Below, piece after piece: positions 17,248-25,734 of a stretch of 64,000 bases of DNA (its first letter is position 1; each line of letters begins with the position of its first letter). This DNA comes from Candidatus Aminicenantota bacterium (lineage in GTDB: Bacteria > Acidobacteriota > Aminicenantia > Aminicenantales > Saccharicenantaceae). Below the pieces are notes generated by a model that saw only the letters and a list, made by a program, of their open reading frames with translations, made no database searches and was not told where the DNA came from. The position numbers and the translations under genes were made by a program. The DNA lies in assembly GCA_017999365.1 (NCBI GenBank), contig JAGNLW010000001.1, forward strand, positions 690,239 through 754,238. Reading direction: 5' to 3'.

Positions 17248-19392
17248 TCACCGGCAGCGCTCCATGAGGGCGTCGATGTCGCGCCGATCTTCGTCCGTCA
17301 GGCGGTCGCCTTTGAGGGCGAGGTAGCGGCGGCAGGCGGCCAGGGCCTTGGCCTTGTCACCCGTCTCGAGGTAGGCCGCGGCCAAATTGTAGACGGGCAT
17401 GTCGTAGGCGGGGTCGAGCGCGGCGGCCTTCTCCCAGCGGGCGATGGCCCCGGCGGTATCCCCCACGACGCGCAGGGCGCCGCCGAGACCGTTGTGGACG
17501 GAGGCCAGCGTGGGATCGACGGCCAGGGCGGCCTCGAAATGGGCGAAGGCCCGTTTGACCGTGTCGCCGTTCTTGGTCCGCAGGCCCCAGTCGACGTAGA
17601 AGTTGCCCATGTTGCCGTTGAGGACGGCGTCGCCGGGGGCCAGGGCCAGGGCCGTCTCGAAATGCTCGCGGGCCCGGTCGAGGTCGCCCTTCTTCCAGCA
17701 GGCCTCGGCCAGGGCACCCCAGACGTTGGGGTCGGCGTCGAACAGGGCCAGGGCCCGGCCCAGGACCTCGATGCCGGCGTCGAGACGCCCCTGCTCGACG
17801 AGGGCAATGCCGTAGGCCGAGACGTTGGTGAAGTCGCCGGGCGCGGCCCGGACGCCGCGGTCGAAGGCCTCGAGATAGAGGTCGACGCGGCCCTGGGCGA
17901 AGCGCAGTTCGGCCAGGCGGGCGTAGGCCCGGGAGTAACCGGGCCGGTCGCGAACGATCTCCTCGAGCAGGGCAGCGCTCTCTTCGGTCCGGCCGGCCGC
18001 GGCCAGGGCGTTGGCCCGGAGCATCTTCTGCTCGAAGGGCAGGAGCGTCTTGAGGTCGTCGGCCGGACCGTAGGACGCCTTGGGGGCGACGGCGGGACCG
18101 GCCACGTAGCCGAGGCTGCGCAGGCGCTCGGACGTCTCGCGGTCGGTCCGGCGGACGGCCCGGGCGCCGGGCCGGGAGCCCTCGGCGGCGATGTGGCGGT
18201 CGAGGGCTTTCTTGAACGGGCCGAGGTCGGCGCGCGGAGCCAGGTCGACGCGCTCGTCGGGATCGGTCTCGAGGTCGTAGAGCTCGGGGATGGGCGAATC
18301 GAAGTACTTCCTGCCGCCGTCGATGAGGCCGCGCAGGGGGGCCGCGCCGCGGTGGAGTGAGGCCTCGAGGGCTTCGAAGTAGATGGGCCGCGGCCCGAGG
18401 CGGCGGCCCTCGAGGAGGGGCCGCAGGGAGCGGCCGGAGAGGCCTTCGGGCGCCGTGAGCCCGAGGAGATCGCAGGCCGTCGGGAAGAGGTCGACGTGGG
18501 CCGCGAAGTCGCGGACCCGGGCCGGGGCGATGGACGGCCCGGCCACGATGAGCGGGACCCGGAGGGTCGCGTTGTAGGCGAAATAGCCGTGGGTCATCTC
18601 GCCGTGCTCGCCGAGGGACTCGCCGTGGTCGGCCGTCAGGACGACGACCGTGCGGCCGGTCTCGCCGCGGGCCTCGACGGCGGCGAAGAGCTTGGCCAGC
18701 TCGGCGTCGGCGTAGGCCACCTCGCCCGAGTAGGGATCGGCGGCGTAGCGGGAAGCGAAGGGCTCGGGCGGCGCGTAGGGGGCGTGGGGATCGAAGACGT
18801 GGACCCAGAGGAACCATTTGCCGGCGCGACCGCCAAGCCAGTCGAGGGCGGCGGCCACGGTCTTGGCGGCCGGTCGCTCGGGGTAGTCCATAGCGGCCGC
18901 GGCCCGGGCCGGGTAATCGTCGTCGTAGACGTCGAAGCCCTCGTCGAGGCCGAAGCGGGCGTCGAGGGGGAAGGCGGAGACGAAGGCCCCGGTCGCGTAG
19001 CCGGCGGCCTTGAGGGTCTTGGCCAGGTTGGGGAACTCGCTGGGGACGACGGCGAGGCCGTTGTCGACGACGCCGTGGGCGGGCGAGGCGGCCCCGAGCA
19101 GGATGTTGGCGTGCGAGGGCAGGGTCAGGGGCGCGTGGGAGAAGGCCCGCTCGAAGAGGACGCCGCGGGCGGCCAGGGCGTCGATGGCGGGGGTCCGCGC
19201 GTGGGCGTCGCTGTAGCAGCTCAGCCGGTCGGGGCGGAGGGTGTCGACGGTGACGAGGAGGAGATTGGCGTCGGGCGCGACGGGCGCGGGGGGCTTGGCG
19301 GGCGAGGCGCACGAAGCGAGGAGGGCCGCGAGGAGAAGGATAAGGGGAGCGTGGCCGGGAGGGGACGGGACGGGGACGGCGAATCGCTTCAT
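17248..19392 (-). CDS. Sulfatase-like lipoprotein with TPR repeats
   Basis: A 714-residue protein. The N-terminus is a lipoprotein signal with lipobox LLASC. Residues ~40-400 form an alkaline phosphatase/sulfatase domain: metal ligands in LLVTVDTLRPDRLSCY and VLTADHGESLGEHGEMTHG. The position of the formylglycine cysteine (CxPSR in true sulfatases) reads TLPSH, so the nucleophile would be Thr, as in phosphodiesterase members of the superfamily. Residues ~450-700 are TPR repeats (for example AREHFETALALAPGDAVLNG). Hydrolysis of a sulfate, phosphate or phosphonate ester on the cell surface is possible; the substrate is unknown. A GTG or ATG closer to the signal is not needed. Confidence 0.82.
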   Translation of the reverse strand: MKRFAVPVPSPPGHAPLILLLAALLASCASPAKPPAPVAPDANLLLVTVDTLRPDRLSCYSDAHARTPAIDALAARGVLFERAFSHAPLTLPSHANILLGAASPAHGVVDNGLAVVPSEFPNLAKTLKAAGYATGAFVSAFPLDARFGLDEGFDVYDDDYPARAAAAMDYPERPAAKTVAAALDWLGGRAGKWFLWVHVFDPHAPYAPPEPFASRYAADPYSGEVAYADAELAKLFAAVEARGETGRTVVVLTADHGESLGEHGEMTHGYFAYNATLRVPLIVAGPSIAPARVRDFAAHVDLFPTACDLLGLTAPEGLSGRSLRPLLEGRRLGPRPIYFEALEASLHRGAAPLRGLIDGGRKYFDSPIPELYDLETDPDERVDLAPRADLGPFKKALDRHIAAEGSRPGARAVRRTDRETSERLRSLGYVAGPAVAPKASYGPADDLKTLLPFEQKMLRANALAAAGRTEESAALLEEIVRDRPGYSRAYARLAELRFAQGRVDLYLEAFDRGVRAAPGDFTNVSAYGIALVEQGRLDAGIEVLGRALALFDADPNVWGALAEACWKKGDLDRAREHFETALALAPGDAVLNGNMGNFYVDWGLRTKNGDTVKRAFAHFEAALAVDPTLASVHNGLGGALRVVGDTAGAIARWEKAAALDPAYDMPVYNLAAAYLETGDKAKALAACRRYLALKGDRLTDEDRRDIDALMERCR

Positions 19393-19407
19393 GCGGGTCC
19401 GGCTTCA

Positions 19408-19436
19408 TTAATAAAGGAAAGCGGAAGCGGGGTCAA
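19408..19436 (-). promoter_or_regulatory. Promoter of the sulfatase-UroD operon
   Basis: On the minus strand: TTGACC (19431-19436), 17-bp spacer, TATTAA (19408-19413), 15 nt upstream of the ATG at 19392. Confidence 0.65.
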
Positions 19437-19526
19437 GCGCGGCGGGCGGCTCCCCTCTTTCCAAACGGCCGGGGATGAGTATGATGGGGAGAGCCGGGCG
19501 GCCGGACCGCCCCGCGAGGAGGCCCG

Positions 19527-20336
19527 ATGAGAGCGAACCTGACGAGAACGGCGGCGGTGATGGCGCTGGCGGCGGTCGTGTCGCTGGCCGGAACGGAAGC
19601 GGTCGCGGCGACGGCAGCGGCGTCCGAGGTCACGGGGCCGCCGGCGTCGATCAAGCCCGTCTGTCTCTACAAGACGACCTTCATCCGGGCGGCCCAGGGC
19701 CGGCTCCTCGACCTCATCGCGCTCTGGAAGGAGCGGATCGGGGTGCTGGAGAAGGCGGGCGAGGTCAAGCCTTTCTGGTGGCGGCACACCCAGGGCGACC
19801 AGTGGGACCTCATGCTCCTCACCCCCATGGGGAGCTACGTCGAATATTACGCCAAGGGGCGGGCGGCCAAGCGGGCCAAGACGGCCGAGGCGGCCGGGAT
19901 GAGCGAAGAAGCGTTCGCCAAGCGGCTCGACGCCTGCTCGTCGTGGAAGGAAGACGTCTACGTGATGGGTCCGCCGCTCGAGTTCGTGCAGAAGGCCTTC
20001 GAAGGGACGGCCTATTACCACATCGAGATCATGGTCTCGCTCCCCGGGAAGCAGGAGGAGCTGTTCAAGGAACGGGAGATGGAGAACGTCTACGGCACGG
20101 CCGGGGGCCGTCCCTATAACATGATCTTCGTCCGCGAGTCGGGCGCGTCGTGGGACATCTTCACCCTCGGCTGCTACCGCGACCTGCAGCACTGGGCCGC
20201 GCCGAGCCCGCTCACCGCGGAGGAGCGGGAGGCGGCGGCCAAGAAGGCCGGGTTCGCGGGCGCCGACGCCATCGGGCCCTACATGCGGACCCTCATCGAC
20301 TTCCACCGCGACACGATGGGCGTCGCCATCAAATGA
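19527..20336 (+). CDS. Secreted protein of unknown function
   Basis: A 269-residue protein with a signal peptide (TAAVMALAAVVSLAGTEAVAA). The mature part has two similar halves, each with an aromatic-rich core (FWWRHTQGDQWDLMLLTPMG and IFTLGCYRDLQHWAAPSP). This could be a duplicated dimeric alpha/beta-barrel fold, but I do not recognise a named family. It is divergent from the sulfatase operon. TATGAT at 19480-19485 is a possible -10. A REP palindrome lies 6 nt after the stop. Confidence 0.7.
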   Translation: MRANLTRTAAVMALAAVVSLAGTEAVAATAAASEVTGPPASIKPVCLYKTTFIRAAQGRLLDLIALWKERIGVLEKAGEVKPFWWRHTQGDQWDLMLLTPMGSYVEYYAKGRAAKRAKTAEAAGMSEEAFAKRLDACSSWKEDVYVMGPPLEFVQKAFEGTAYYHIEIMVSLPGKQEELFKEREMENVYGTAGGRPYNMIFVRESGASWDIFTLGCYRDLQHWAAPSPLTAEEREAAAKKAGFAGADAIGPYMRTLIDFHRDTMGVAIK

Positions 20337-20341
20337 AAAAG

Positions 20342-20370
20342 GGGGACATGTACCTCGGGTACGTGTCCCC
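20342..20370. repeat. REP palindrome between convergent genes
   Basis: Arms GGGGACATGTACC and GGTACGTGTCCCC with a TCG loop. It sits between the stop codons of two convergent genes (20336 and 20380) and could serve as a bidirectional terminator. Confidence 0.9.
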
Positions 20371-20379
20371 GTCGGAGCG

Positions 20380-23046
20380 CTAGGCTTCCTCGATGAGCGC
20401 CGCTTCGCGCCAGGAGCCGTCCCGCTCGACGCGGACGGTCTTGATCTCGAACGGGGCGAAGGCCAAGGGGACATGTACCCTGGGTACGTGTCCCCGTTCT
20501 TGGCCGGGATCCCCGTTCGGCGCGGCCGGCCGGGCCACCTTCAACTCCGCCTTCGTCCGCTTACCCACCGCTTCCTGCAGGCGGACGACGAGCGCCCGCC
20601 CATCCCCAGACGGCTTGCAGGCCAGGAGCCGGACGGAGGCCGGGCGGACCGAGAGGAAAGCATCGACGGACGGGGCGACCGTCGCGTCGTAGGGCAGATG
20701 GGCGTAGGCCTCCGGCGGGGCGGCCAGATGGTCGGCCAGGCCCGGCATCATGGCGCGGACCGAAGCGGGCGTCCCGGCCGTGACCAGGAGCCGGAATTCG
20801 TGGACGCCGATGTCGGCGAACTTCCGGATCTGGGGACACGTACCTGAGGTACGTGTCCCCAGGTCGAAGCCGCGCTCGTGGCAGTACGCCGAGCTGCGCA
20901 GGATCGAAAGGCGCAGTTCGCCGTCCTCGAAGTCGAAGCCGTGTTGGCCGCTCGAGGCGATCCCGAGCGCCAGACCGGCTCCAGGGCCGCCCGCGGCGGG
21001 GATCGTCCCTCCCTTCCGGGAACTCGCGCCCCGGCCGGACGGCTTGCCCTCGATGACCAGCCAGCGGCCGTGGACGTGTTCCTCGCCGTCGGCGGGCCGG
21101 ACGATGGCCCCGCCGGGGACCTCGGCGAGAAGAGTCGGCACGGCGAGCCCGGTCGGCACGGAGAGCTTGAGCCGGCGGCGATCCTCGTTCCAAGTGACGC
21201 GGAACCGGACCTCGATCACGGGCCAGGCCGGATAGGTCACGGCATCGACGACGATCCGGCTCGCGCCGAAGACCAGGGCCGAGCGGGTCATCGTTCTGAT
21301 GGGACCCGATTCGACGACCAAGGGACGGCCGGTCGGCCTGAACCGTCCGACGATCCTGCGATAGCTCCCGATCCCGGCGCCCCAGGCGTCACCCTGGTCC
21401 TCGACGGCCAGCGGCTCGAAGAGCGGTCCGGCGGGATAGCGGCCGAAGGCGGCCAAGGCGGCGATCAAGCCCGAGCGGGGATCGAGACGCGCCGCGGGAA
21501 CGACGGGAGCGGGAAAGGGAACGCGTCCCGCGGGGGTTCGTCCCCGGTCCTTGGTCCGTCCGTGCGCCTTGACCTCGAACGCCTTCAACTCGTAGCGCGA
21601 GACGCCGACGCCCGGCAGATCGTCGATGAAGGCGATGCGGCGGCGCCAGTTGTTGAAAGGCAGCAGCGACTCGGGCTGCTCCTCCTGGCACGGGACCTCG
21701 CGGCCGTCGGCCCGGAAGAGCCTCATCCGCCACAGTCCCTTCCAGAACGGCCGGTGGTCGGCCATGCACTCGAATTCGACCGGGACCCGCCGGAGGGACG
21801 GATTGGCGTGAAGGACCGTGACGGGCAGGGACGGCGATCGCCGCGAGCCACGGTTGAGGGCCGCGACGGCCCCGAGCGAGGCCGTGCGGGCGATATCCTC
21901 GGCCCGGCCGTACTGGGCCAGGGCGTCGCGCTCGGCCGGCTCGATGCAGGTGCCGGCCAGGATGTCATGGAAATCGTTGAATAGATGGATCTTCCAGGCA
22001 CGGCGGAGGTCCGCCTCCGGGAATCCGGCGCCGGCCCGCCACCAGGCGGCGGCCGAGGCGGCCTCGGCCCGGACGAGCCCGCCGAGGCCCTCGACGGCCC
22101 GGCGCTTGAGCCGCGAGAGCGAGGTGTAGCAGCCGGTGAAGACGCGCTGGAGGTCGCCCTCGTGGACGGGAGAGGCGGCGGCCGCCGCGGCGACGGCCTC
22201 GCAAAAACGGTCGGGCGTGCTGTGGACGACGCGAACGCGTCTCTCGCGGGCCATGAAGGCGTCGATGGCGGCCAGGTCGCGGCGCGTCGCCCCTCCCCCG
22301 TGGTTGCCGAGCCCCCAGAAGACGGGCACGTCGCGGCCGCGCTCGAGGGCCAGGGCCACGCCGGCGCGCAGGCGCTCCTCGATGTTGTCGTGCTCGGTGT
22401 GGTAAAGGCCGACGGCGATGCGGTAGGCCGGGATCGTCGTGCCGTCGACGCCGCGCCAGCGGTAGAGGTCGGACGGCAGCTCGAGTTCGCCGGGCTGGGG
22501 ACGCATGTGGACGTACATCTCGTAGCCGGCCCGACGCAGGATCTGGGGCAGGCCGCCGCTGTGGCCGAAGGAGTCGAAGTTGTAGGCGACGCGCGGCGCG
22601 GCCCCGAAGGTCTCACGGAAGTAGCGCCGGCCCTCGGCGATCGAGCGGACGAGCGCCTCCGTGCCCGGCAGGTTGGCGTCGGGCTGGATGAACCAGCCGC
22701 CGGAGACCGCCCAGCGCCCGGCCGCGACCAGCCGGCGGATGTCGTCGAAGAGGGCCGGGTCGAGGCACTCGGCCCACTCGTAGAGGACGGACTCGTTGTG
22801 ACAGAAGATGAGCGACGGGTGTTCGTCGAGGATGTCGACGGCGTTGCGGAAGGTCGCCAGGGCTTCGGACGCCCCTTCGTCCCAGCGCCACTGCCAGACC
22901 GGGTCGAGGTGCGCGTTGCAGATCAGGTGAACCGTTGGGATCAAACCGGGGACATGTACCTTTGGTACGTGTCCCCTTTCTTGCCCGTGTCCCTTTTGGG
23001 GGGACACGTACCCGGGGTACATGTCCCCTTTCTTAGCCCGCTTCAT
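20380..23046 (-). CDS. GH38 alpha-mannosidase carrying four in-frame REP palindromes
   Basis: An ~888-residue GH38 enzyme. The zinc site is visible as HLD in LICNAHLDPVWQWRW and as Asp plus His in YNFDSFGHSGG, whose Asp is the catalytic nucleophile. No signal peptide, so it is probably cytoplasmic and acts on imported mannosides. Four 29-bp palindromes interrupt the gene without breaking the frame: two in the N-terminal leader (read as GDMYPGYVSP and GHVPKVHVP), one internal (GTRTSGTCP) and one near the C-terminus (GHVPRVHVP). The start is uncertain. ATG 23046 leaves both N-terminal repeats translated, while a TTG at 22944 would begin right after them as MIPTVHLICNAHLDP. The symporter gene lies upstream with 17 nt between. 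Confidence 0.85.
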   Translation of the reverse strand: MKRAKKGDMYPGYVSPQKGHGQERGHVPKVHVPGLIPTVHLICNAHLDPVWQWRWDEGASEALATFRNAVDILDEHPSLIFCHNESVLYEWAECLDPALFDDIRRLVAAGRWAVSGGWFIQPDANLPGTEALVRSIAEGRRYFRETFGAAPRVAYNFDSFGHSGGLPQILRRAGYEMYVHMRPQPGELELPSDLYRWRGVDGTTIPAYRIAVGLYHTEHDNIEERLRAGVALALERGRDVPVFWGLGNHGGGATRRDLAAIDAFMARERRVRVVHSTPDRFCEAVAAAAAASPVHEGDLQRVFTGCYTSLSRLKRRAVEGLGGLVRAEAASAAAWWRAGAGFPEADLRRAWKIHLFNDFHDILAGTCIEPAERDALAQYGRAEDIARTASLGAVAALNRGSRRSPSLPVTVLHANPSLRRVPVEFECMADHRPFWKGLWRMRLFRADGREVPCQEEQPESLLPFNNWRRRIAFIDDLPGVGVSRYELKAFEVKAHGRTKDRGRTPAGRVPFPAPVVPAARLDPRSGLIAALAAFGRYPAGPLFEPLAVEDQGDAWGAGIGSYRRIVGRFRPTGRPLVVESGPIRTMTRSALVFGASRIVVDAVTYPAWPVIEVRFRVTWNEDRRRLKLSVPTGLAVPTLLAEVPGGAIVRPADGEEHVHGRWLVIEGKPSGRGASSRKGGTIPAAGGPGAGLALGIASSGQHGFDFEDGELRLSILRSSAYCHERGFDLGTRTSGTCPQIRKFADIGVHEFRLLVTAGTPASVRAMMPGLADHLAAPPEAYAHLPYDATVAPSVDAFLSVRPASVRLLACKPSGDGRALVVRLQEAVGKRTKAELKVARPAAPNGDPGQERGHVPRVHVPLAFAPFEIKTVRVERDGSWREAALIEEA
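20467..20495. repeat. REP palindrome near 3' end of GH38 gene
   Basis: Arms GGGGACATGTACC and GGTACGTGTCCCC with a CTG loop, translated on the minus strand as part of GHVPRVHVP. Confidence 0.9.
20832..20860. repeat. REP palindrome internal to GH38 gene
   Basis: Arms GGGGACACGTACC and GGTACGTGTCCCC with a TGA loop on the plus strand. On the coding (minus) strand the loop is TCA and the element reads GTRTSGTCP, so no stop is introduced. Confidence 0.9.
22948..22976. repeat. REP palindrome at 5' end of GH38 gene (a)
   Basis: Arms GGGGACATGTACC and GGTACGTGTCCCC with a TTT loop; 23 nt from the next copy. Together they form a REP pair at the start of the gene. Confidence 0.9.
23000..23028. repeat. 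REP palindrome at 5' end of GH38 gene (b)
   Basis: Arms GGGGACACGTACC and GGTACATGTCCCC with a CGG loop, 16 nt inside the ATG at 23046. Confidence 0.9.
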
Positions 23047-23063
23047 GCGTCCCCCAGTCCGTG

Positions 23064-24821
23064 TCAAAGCTCGTCCTTAGCGGGCAGGTTCTTGTACCAG
23101 GTGAAGTAGAGGACGACGGCCAGGGCGGCGGCCGCCGCGGCCCAGGCCCCCAGCTGTTTCCAGTTGCGCATGAACAGGTAGAAGGGCAGGATGGCCAGCG
23201 AGAACTGGAAGGCGGCCGTGACGAAGCCGTTGAGCACGTCGATCCGGGGCATCTTGTCGCCCGCCGGGACGAGCCCGCGCCGCACGCACTCCCGCCGCAC
23301 CGGGCCCCAGACGCCGAACGGCCGGACCTTGGCGTAGAACCTGACCAGGACCTCCATGTCGGCGGGCTCGGTCAGGAAGGTGACGACGATCGTCGTGGCC
23401 AGGCACAGGCCCATATCGAGGGCCAGCGAGGCCGCCGCGTGCAGGCCCTTGAACAGGATCAGCCGGAGCGAGATGAGGACGGCCGACACGGCCATGCTCC
23501 AGACGAAGGCCCGGGCCCCGAACCGCCAGTAGTGCCAGCGCAGGGTCGCCGGCACCAGGATGACGGTGACCACCACGAAGACCATCATCTCCCAGGCCGT
23601 GACGATGTTGACGAAGGACAGCGAGAAGACGAAGCCGACCAGGACGGCCGCGACCGAGGCCAGCTGCCCCAGCCGGACGAGGGTCCTCTGGCTCAGGTCC
23701 TTGGCGACATAGCGCTTGACGAAGTCGTTGATGACGACCGAGCTGGTGACGTTGATCATGGCGCTGATCGTCGACATCAGGGCCGCCAGCAGCACGGCCA
23801 TGAACAGACCGCGCAGGCCGACCGGCATCTTGAGCAGGACGAGGGGCATGATCTTTTCGGCGTCGAAGGCCGCCTCCGAGCCCAGATAGAAGATGCCCAG
23901 GACCATGAAGGCCACGCCGACGACCCAGCGCAGGTTGTAGCCGACCGTCCACATCCCGGCCGCGAGCTGGGCGTCGCGGGGCGACCGGGTCGTCAGGAAG
24001 AACTGGAAGTCCCAGACGTTGGGCCCGCTCAGGAGGCGGAAGACCATCCACAGGAAGCCCGCGGCCATGAGCGGGCCGAACAGCCCGAAGTGCCGATAGG
24101 CCGGCGAGGTCCCGGCCGCGAAACCCGACCACAGGGTCCACGTCGGCGCCAGGCTGAACCACCCGGGGTCCTTGTGAATGAAGGCCGTCGCGACGGGCTT
24201 GGCGAAGACCATGACGGCCAGGATGACCGCCCCGACGCCGACGAGGAGGGTCTGGAGGACGTCGGTCAGGATGACGCCGAAGAAGCCGCCCAGCGTCACG
24301 TAGACCCCGACCACGGCCAGGACGATGAGCGTGGCCTCCCAGCGCGGCAGGGGCAGGAATTCCTCGGCGAACTTGCCCGTGCCGACGCTGATGAACATGA
24401 GGTTGCAGATCATCAGGACGAGCAGGAAGATGGCCGCCGCAAGGCGGGCCGCCTCGGCGTCCTTGCCCGTGCCGAAACGGGTCTCGTTCCACTCGGCGAA
24501 GGTCATGACCCCGGAGCGGCGGATGTACTTGGCCTGGAAGGCCATGTAGAAGCAGATGATGAACCAGCCCCAGAAGATGTGGGTCGCCCACATCGACTTC
24601 AGCCCGACGTAGAAGAGCAGGCCGACGAGCGACATGGTCCCGCCGATGTCGATGTAGCTCGAGCAGCCCGACAGCCCCAGCATCCACCAGGGGACGCTGC
24701 GGTCGGCCAGGTAGAACGAGTCGAGCTTCTTGGTCGCCCGCCGGCGGACGAGGACGCCGACCATGGCCACGGCGGCCAAGTAGACGGCGATGATGGCCAG
24801 GTCCAGGGGGTGGAGGTTCAT
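23064..24821 (-). CDS. Sodium/solute symporter (SSS family)
   Basis: A 585-residue membrane protein with about 13-14 hydrophobic segments. It opens with LDLAIIAVYLAAVAMVGVLV and DSFYLADRSVPWWMLGLSG, the N-terminal signature of SSS transporters. GGTMSLVGLLFYVGL and AALMSTISAMINVTSSVV (core helix with Na-binding residues) follow. Its position directly upstream of the GH38 mannosidase suggests import of a sugar or oligosaccharide, an inference. The ATG at 24821 lies 7 nt after an extended -10, so the mRNA may be leaderless. Longer in-frame starts would run into the REP cluster. Confidence 0.85.
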   Translation of the reverse strand: MNLHPLDLAIIAVYLAAVAMVGVLVRRRATKKLDSFYLADRSVPWWMLGLSGCSSYIDIGGTMSLVGLLFYVGLKSMWATHIFWGWFIICFYMAFQAKYIRRSGVMTFAEWNETRFGTGKDAEAARLAAAIFLLVLMICNLMFISVGTGKFAEEFLPLPRWEATLIVLAVVGVYVTLGGFFGVILTDVLQTLLVGVGAVILAVMVFAKPVATAFIHKDPGWFSLAPTWTLWSGFAAGTSPAYRHFGLFGPLMAAGFLWMVFRLLSGPNVWDFQFFLTTRSPRDAQLAAGMWTVGYNLRWVVGVAFMVLGIFYLGSEAAFDAEKIMPLVLLKMPVGLRGLFMAVLLAALMSTISAMINVTSSVVINDFVKRYVAKDLSQRTLVRLGQLASVAAVLVGFVFSLSFVNIVTAWEMMVFVVVTVILVPATLRWHYWRFGARAFVWSMAVSAVLISLRLILFKGLHAAASLALDMGLCLATTIVVTFLTEPADMEVLVRFYAKVRPFGVWGPVRRECVRRGLVPAGDKMPRIDVLNGFVTAAFQFSLAILPFYLFMRNWKQLGAWAAAAAALAVVLYFTWYKNLPAKDEL

Positions 24822-24828
24822 GCCCTTT

Positions 24829-24837
24829 TCTATACCA
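24829..24837 (-). promoter_or_regulatory. Extended -10 of symporter/mannosidase operon
   Basis: On the minus strand TGG is followed by TATAGA (24829-24834), seven bases before the symporter ATG at 24821. There is no room for a Shine-Dalgarno, suggesting leaderless translation. Confidence 0.5.
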
Positions 24838-24852
24838 CCGCCCGCCCCGGAA
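24834..24852 (+). repeat. 19-bp direct repeat, left copy, bracketing the RAYT/REP cluster
   Basis: ACCACCGCCCGCCCCGGAA at 24834-24852 recurs exactly at 25735-25753. The pair encloses five REP palindromes and the RAYT gene (about 880 bp). Confidence 0.7.
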
Positions 24853-24869
24853 AGGAAGGGGAAAGGAAG

Positions 24870-24898
24870 GGGGACATGTACCTCTGGTACGTGTCCCC
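24870..24898. repeat. REP palindrome, RAYT cluster copy 1
   Basis: Arms GGGGACATGTACC and GGTACGTGTCCCC with a TCT loop. Confidence 0.9.
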
Positions 24899-24908
24899 AT
24901 CTCGGCTG

Positions 24909-24937
24909 GGGGACATTTACGCTTCGTACATGTCCCC
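24909..24937. repeat. Diverged REP palindrome, RAYT cluster copy 2
   Basis: The ends GGGGACAT and ATGTCCCC are kept, but the inner stem has changed (TTACG-CTT-CGTAC), leaving mismatches. It lies 10 bp after copy 1. Confidence 0.75.
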
Positions 24938-25000
24938 GTCTTCTATTATGTATGAGACATTTCTTATGGCCGGGGCGTCCACCATGACGAAGCGAGCGAA

Positions 25001-25029
25001 GGGGACACGTACCTCCGGTACATGTCCCC
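25001..25029. repeat. REP palindrome, RAYT cluster copy 3
   Basis: Arms GGGGACACGTACC and GGTACATGTCCCC with a TCC loop. Confidence 0.9.
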
Positions 25030-25038
25030 GGCTTACTT

Positions 25039-25067
25039 GGGGACATGTACACCCTGTACGTGCCCCC
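25039..25067. repeat. Diverged REP palindrome just upstream of RAYT gene
   Basis: GGGGACATGTACA-CCC-TGTACGTGCCCCC keeps the dyad but with changed inner bases and one outer mismatch. It ends 19 nt before the RAYT start codon. Confidence 0.8.
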
Positions 25068-25086
25068 GATCTTAATGGAGGTCTCT

Positions 25087-25698
25087 ATGCCCCGTTCCGC
25101 CCGCATCGTCTTTCCCGGCGTCCCGCACCACATCACCCAGCGTGGGAACAGGCGTCAGCGCGTCTTCTTCTCGGACGAAGACAAAGCTCTCTACCTTCGA
25201 CTGCTATCAAAATGGGCCGACAAGGCCGGCTTGAAGATCTGGGCCTATTGCCTCATGGATAATCATGTCCATCATGTCGCTGTGCCGGAGACCGACGACG
25301 GACTCGCCGCGACGTTCGGCGAAACACATAAAGCCTACACAAGGATCATCAACGAGAGAGAAGGTTGGCGCGGTTTTCTCTGGCAAGGCCGGTTCGGCTC
25401 ATTCCCTATGGACGACCCCTACCTCTACCGGGCCATGCGCTATGACGAACTCAACCCGGTCAGGGCCGGTCTTGTCGAGGATCCCAAGGAGTATCGCTGG
25501 TCGAGTGCCAGAGCCCATGTGCTCGGCGAGCCCGATCCGATGATCGGGAGGAATCCCTTGGGGATGAACGGATGGGAATGGGCGGCTTATCTCAAAGAAG
25601 GCCTCCTGGAATCAGAGGCGAATTTGTTCAGGGAACATACAGCCCGCCGGACGCCGCTGGGAAGCGAAGATTTCCTCAGAAGGATCGGAGCAATCTAG
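25087..25698 (+). CDS. REP-associated tyrosine transposase (RAYT, Y1/IS200-like)
   Basis: A 203-residue Y1-transposase-fold protein. It opens with MPRSARIVFPGVPHHITQRG followed by NRRQRVFF, the standard RAYT/TnpA-REP N-terminus. NHVHHVAVP supplies the HUH metal motif, and RYDELNPVRAGLVEDP with EYRWSSA contains the conserved C-terminal tyrosine region. RAYTs are single-copy domesticated relatives of IS200/IS605 transposases that nick and spread REP palindromes. The start at 25087 is set by GGAGG at 25077-25081; earlier ATGs lie within or near the upstream palindrome. Palindromes flank it on both sides (25039-25067 and 25704-25732), which ties it to this repeat family. Confidence 0.88.
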   Translation: MPRSARIVFPGVPHHITQRGNRRQRVFFSDEDKALYLRLLSKWADKAGLKIWAYCLMDNHVHHVAVPETDDGLAATFGETHKAYTRIINEREGWRGFLWQGRFGSFPMDDPYLYRAMRYDELNPVRAGLVEDPKEYRWSSARAHVLGEPDPMIGRNPLGMNGWEWAAYLKEGLLESEANLFREHTARRTPLGSEDFLRRIGAI

Positions 25699-25703
25699 AG
25701 AAG

Positions 25704-25732
25704 GGGGACACGTACCTGAGGTACATGTCCCC
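25704..25732. repeat. REP palindrome just downstream of RAYT gene
   Basis: Arms GGGGACACGTACC and GGTACATGTCCCC with a TGA loop, starting 5 nt after the RAYT stop. Confidence 0.9.
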
Positions 25733-25734
25733 AA

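Noticed and set aside
24870..25067. Clustered palindromes as a CRISPR array
   Set aside because: Spacing is irregular (9-63 bp), repeats vary and are palindromic, there are no cas genes, and copies also occur singly across the window.
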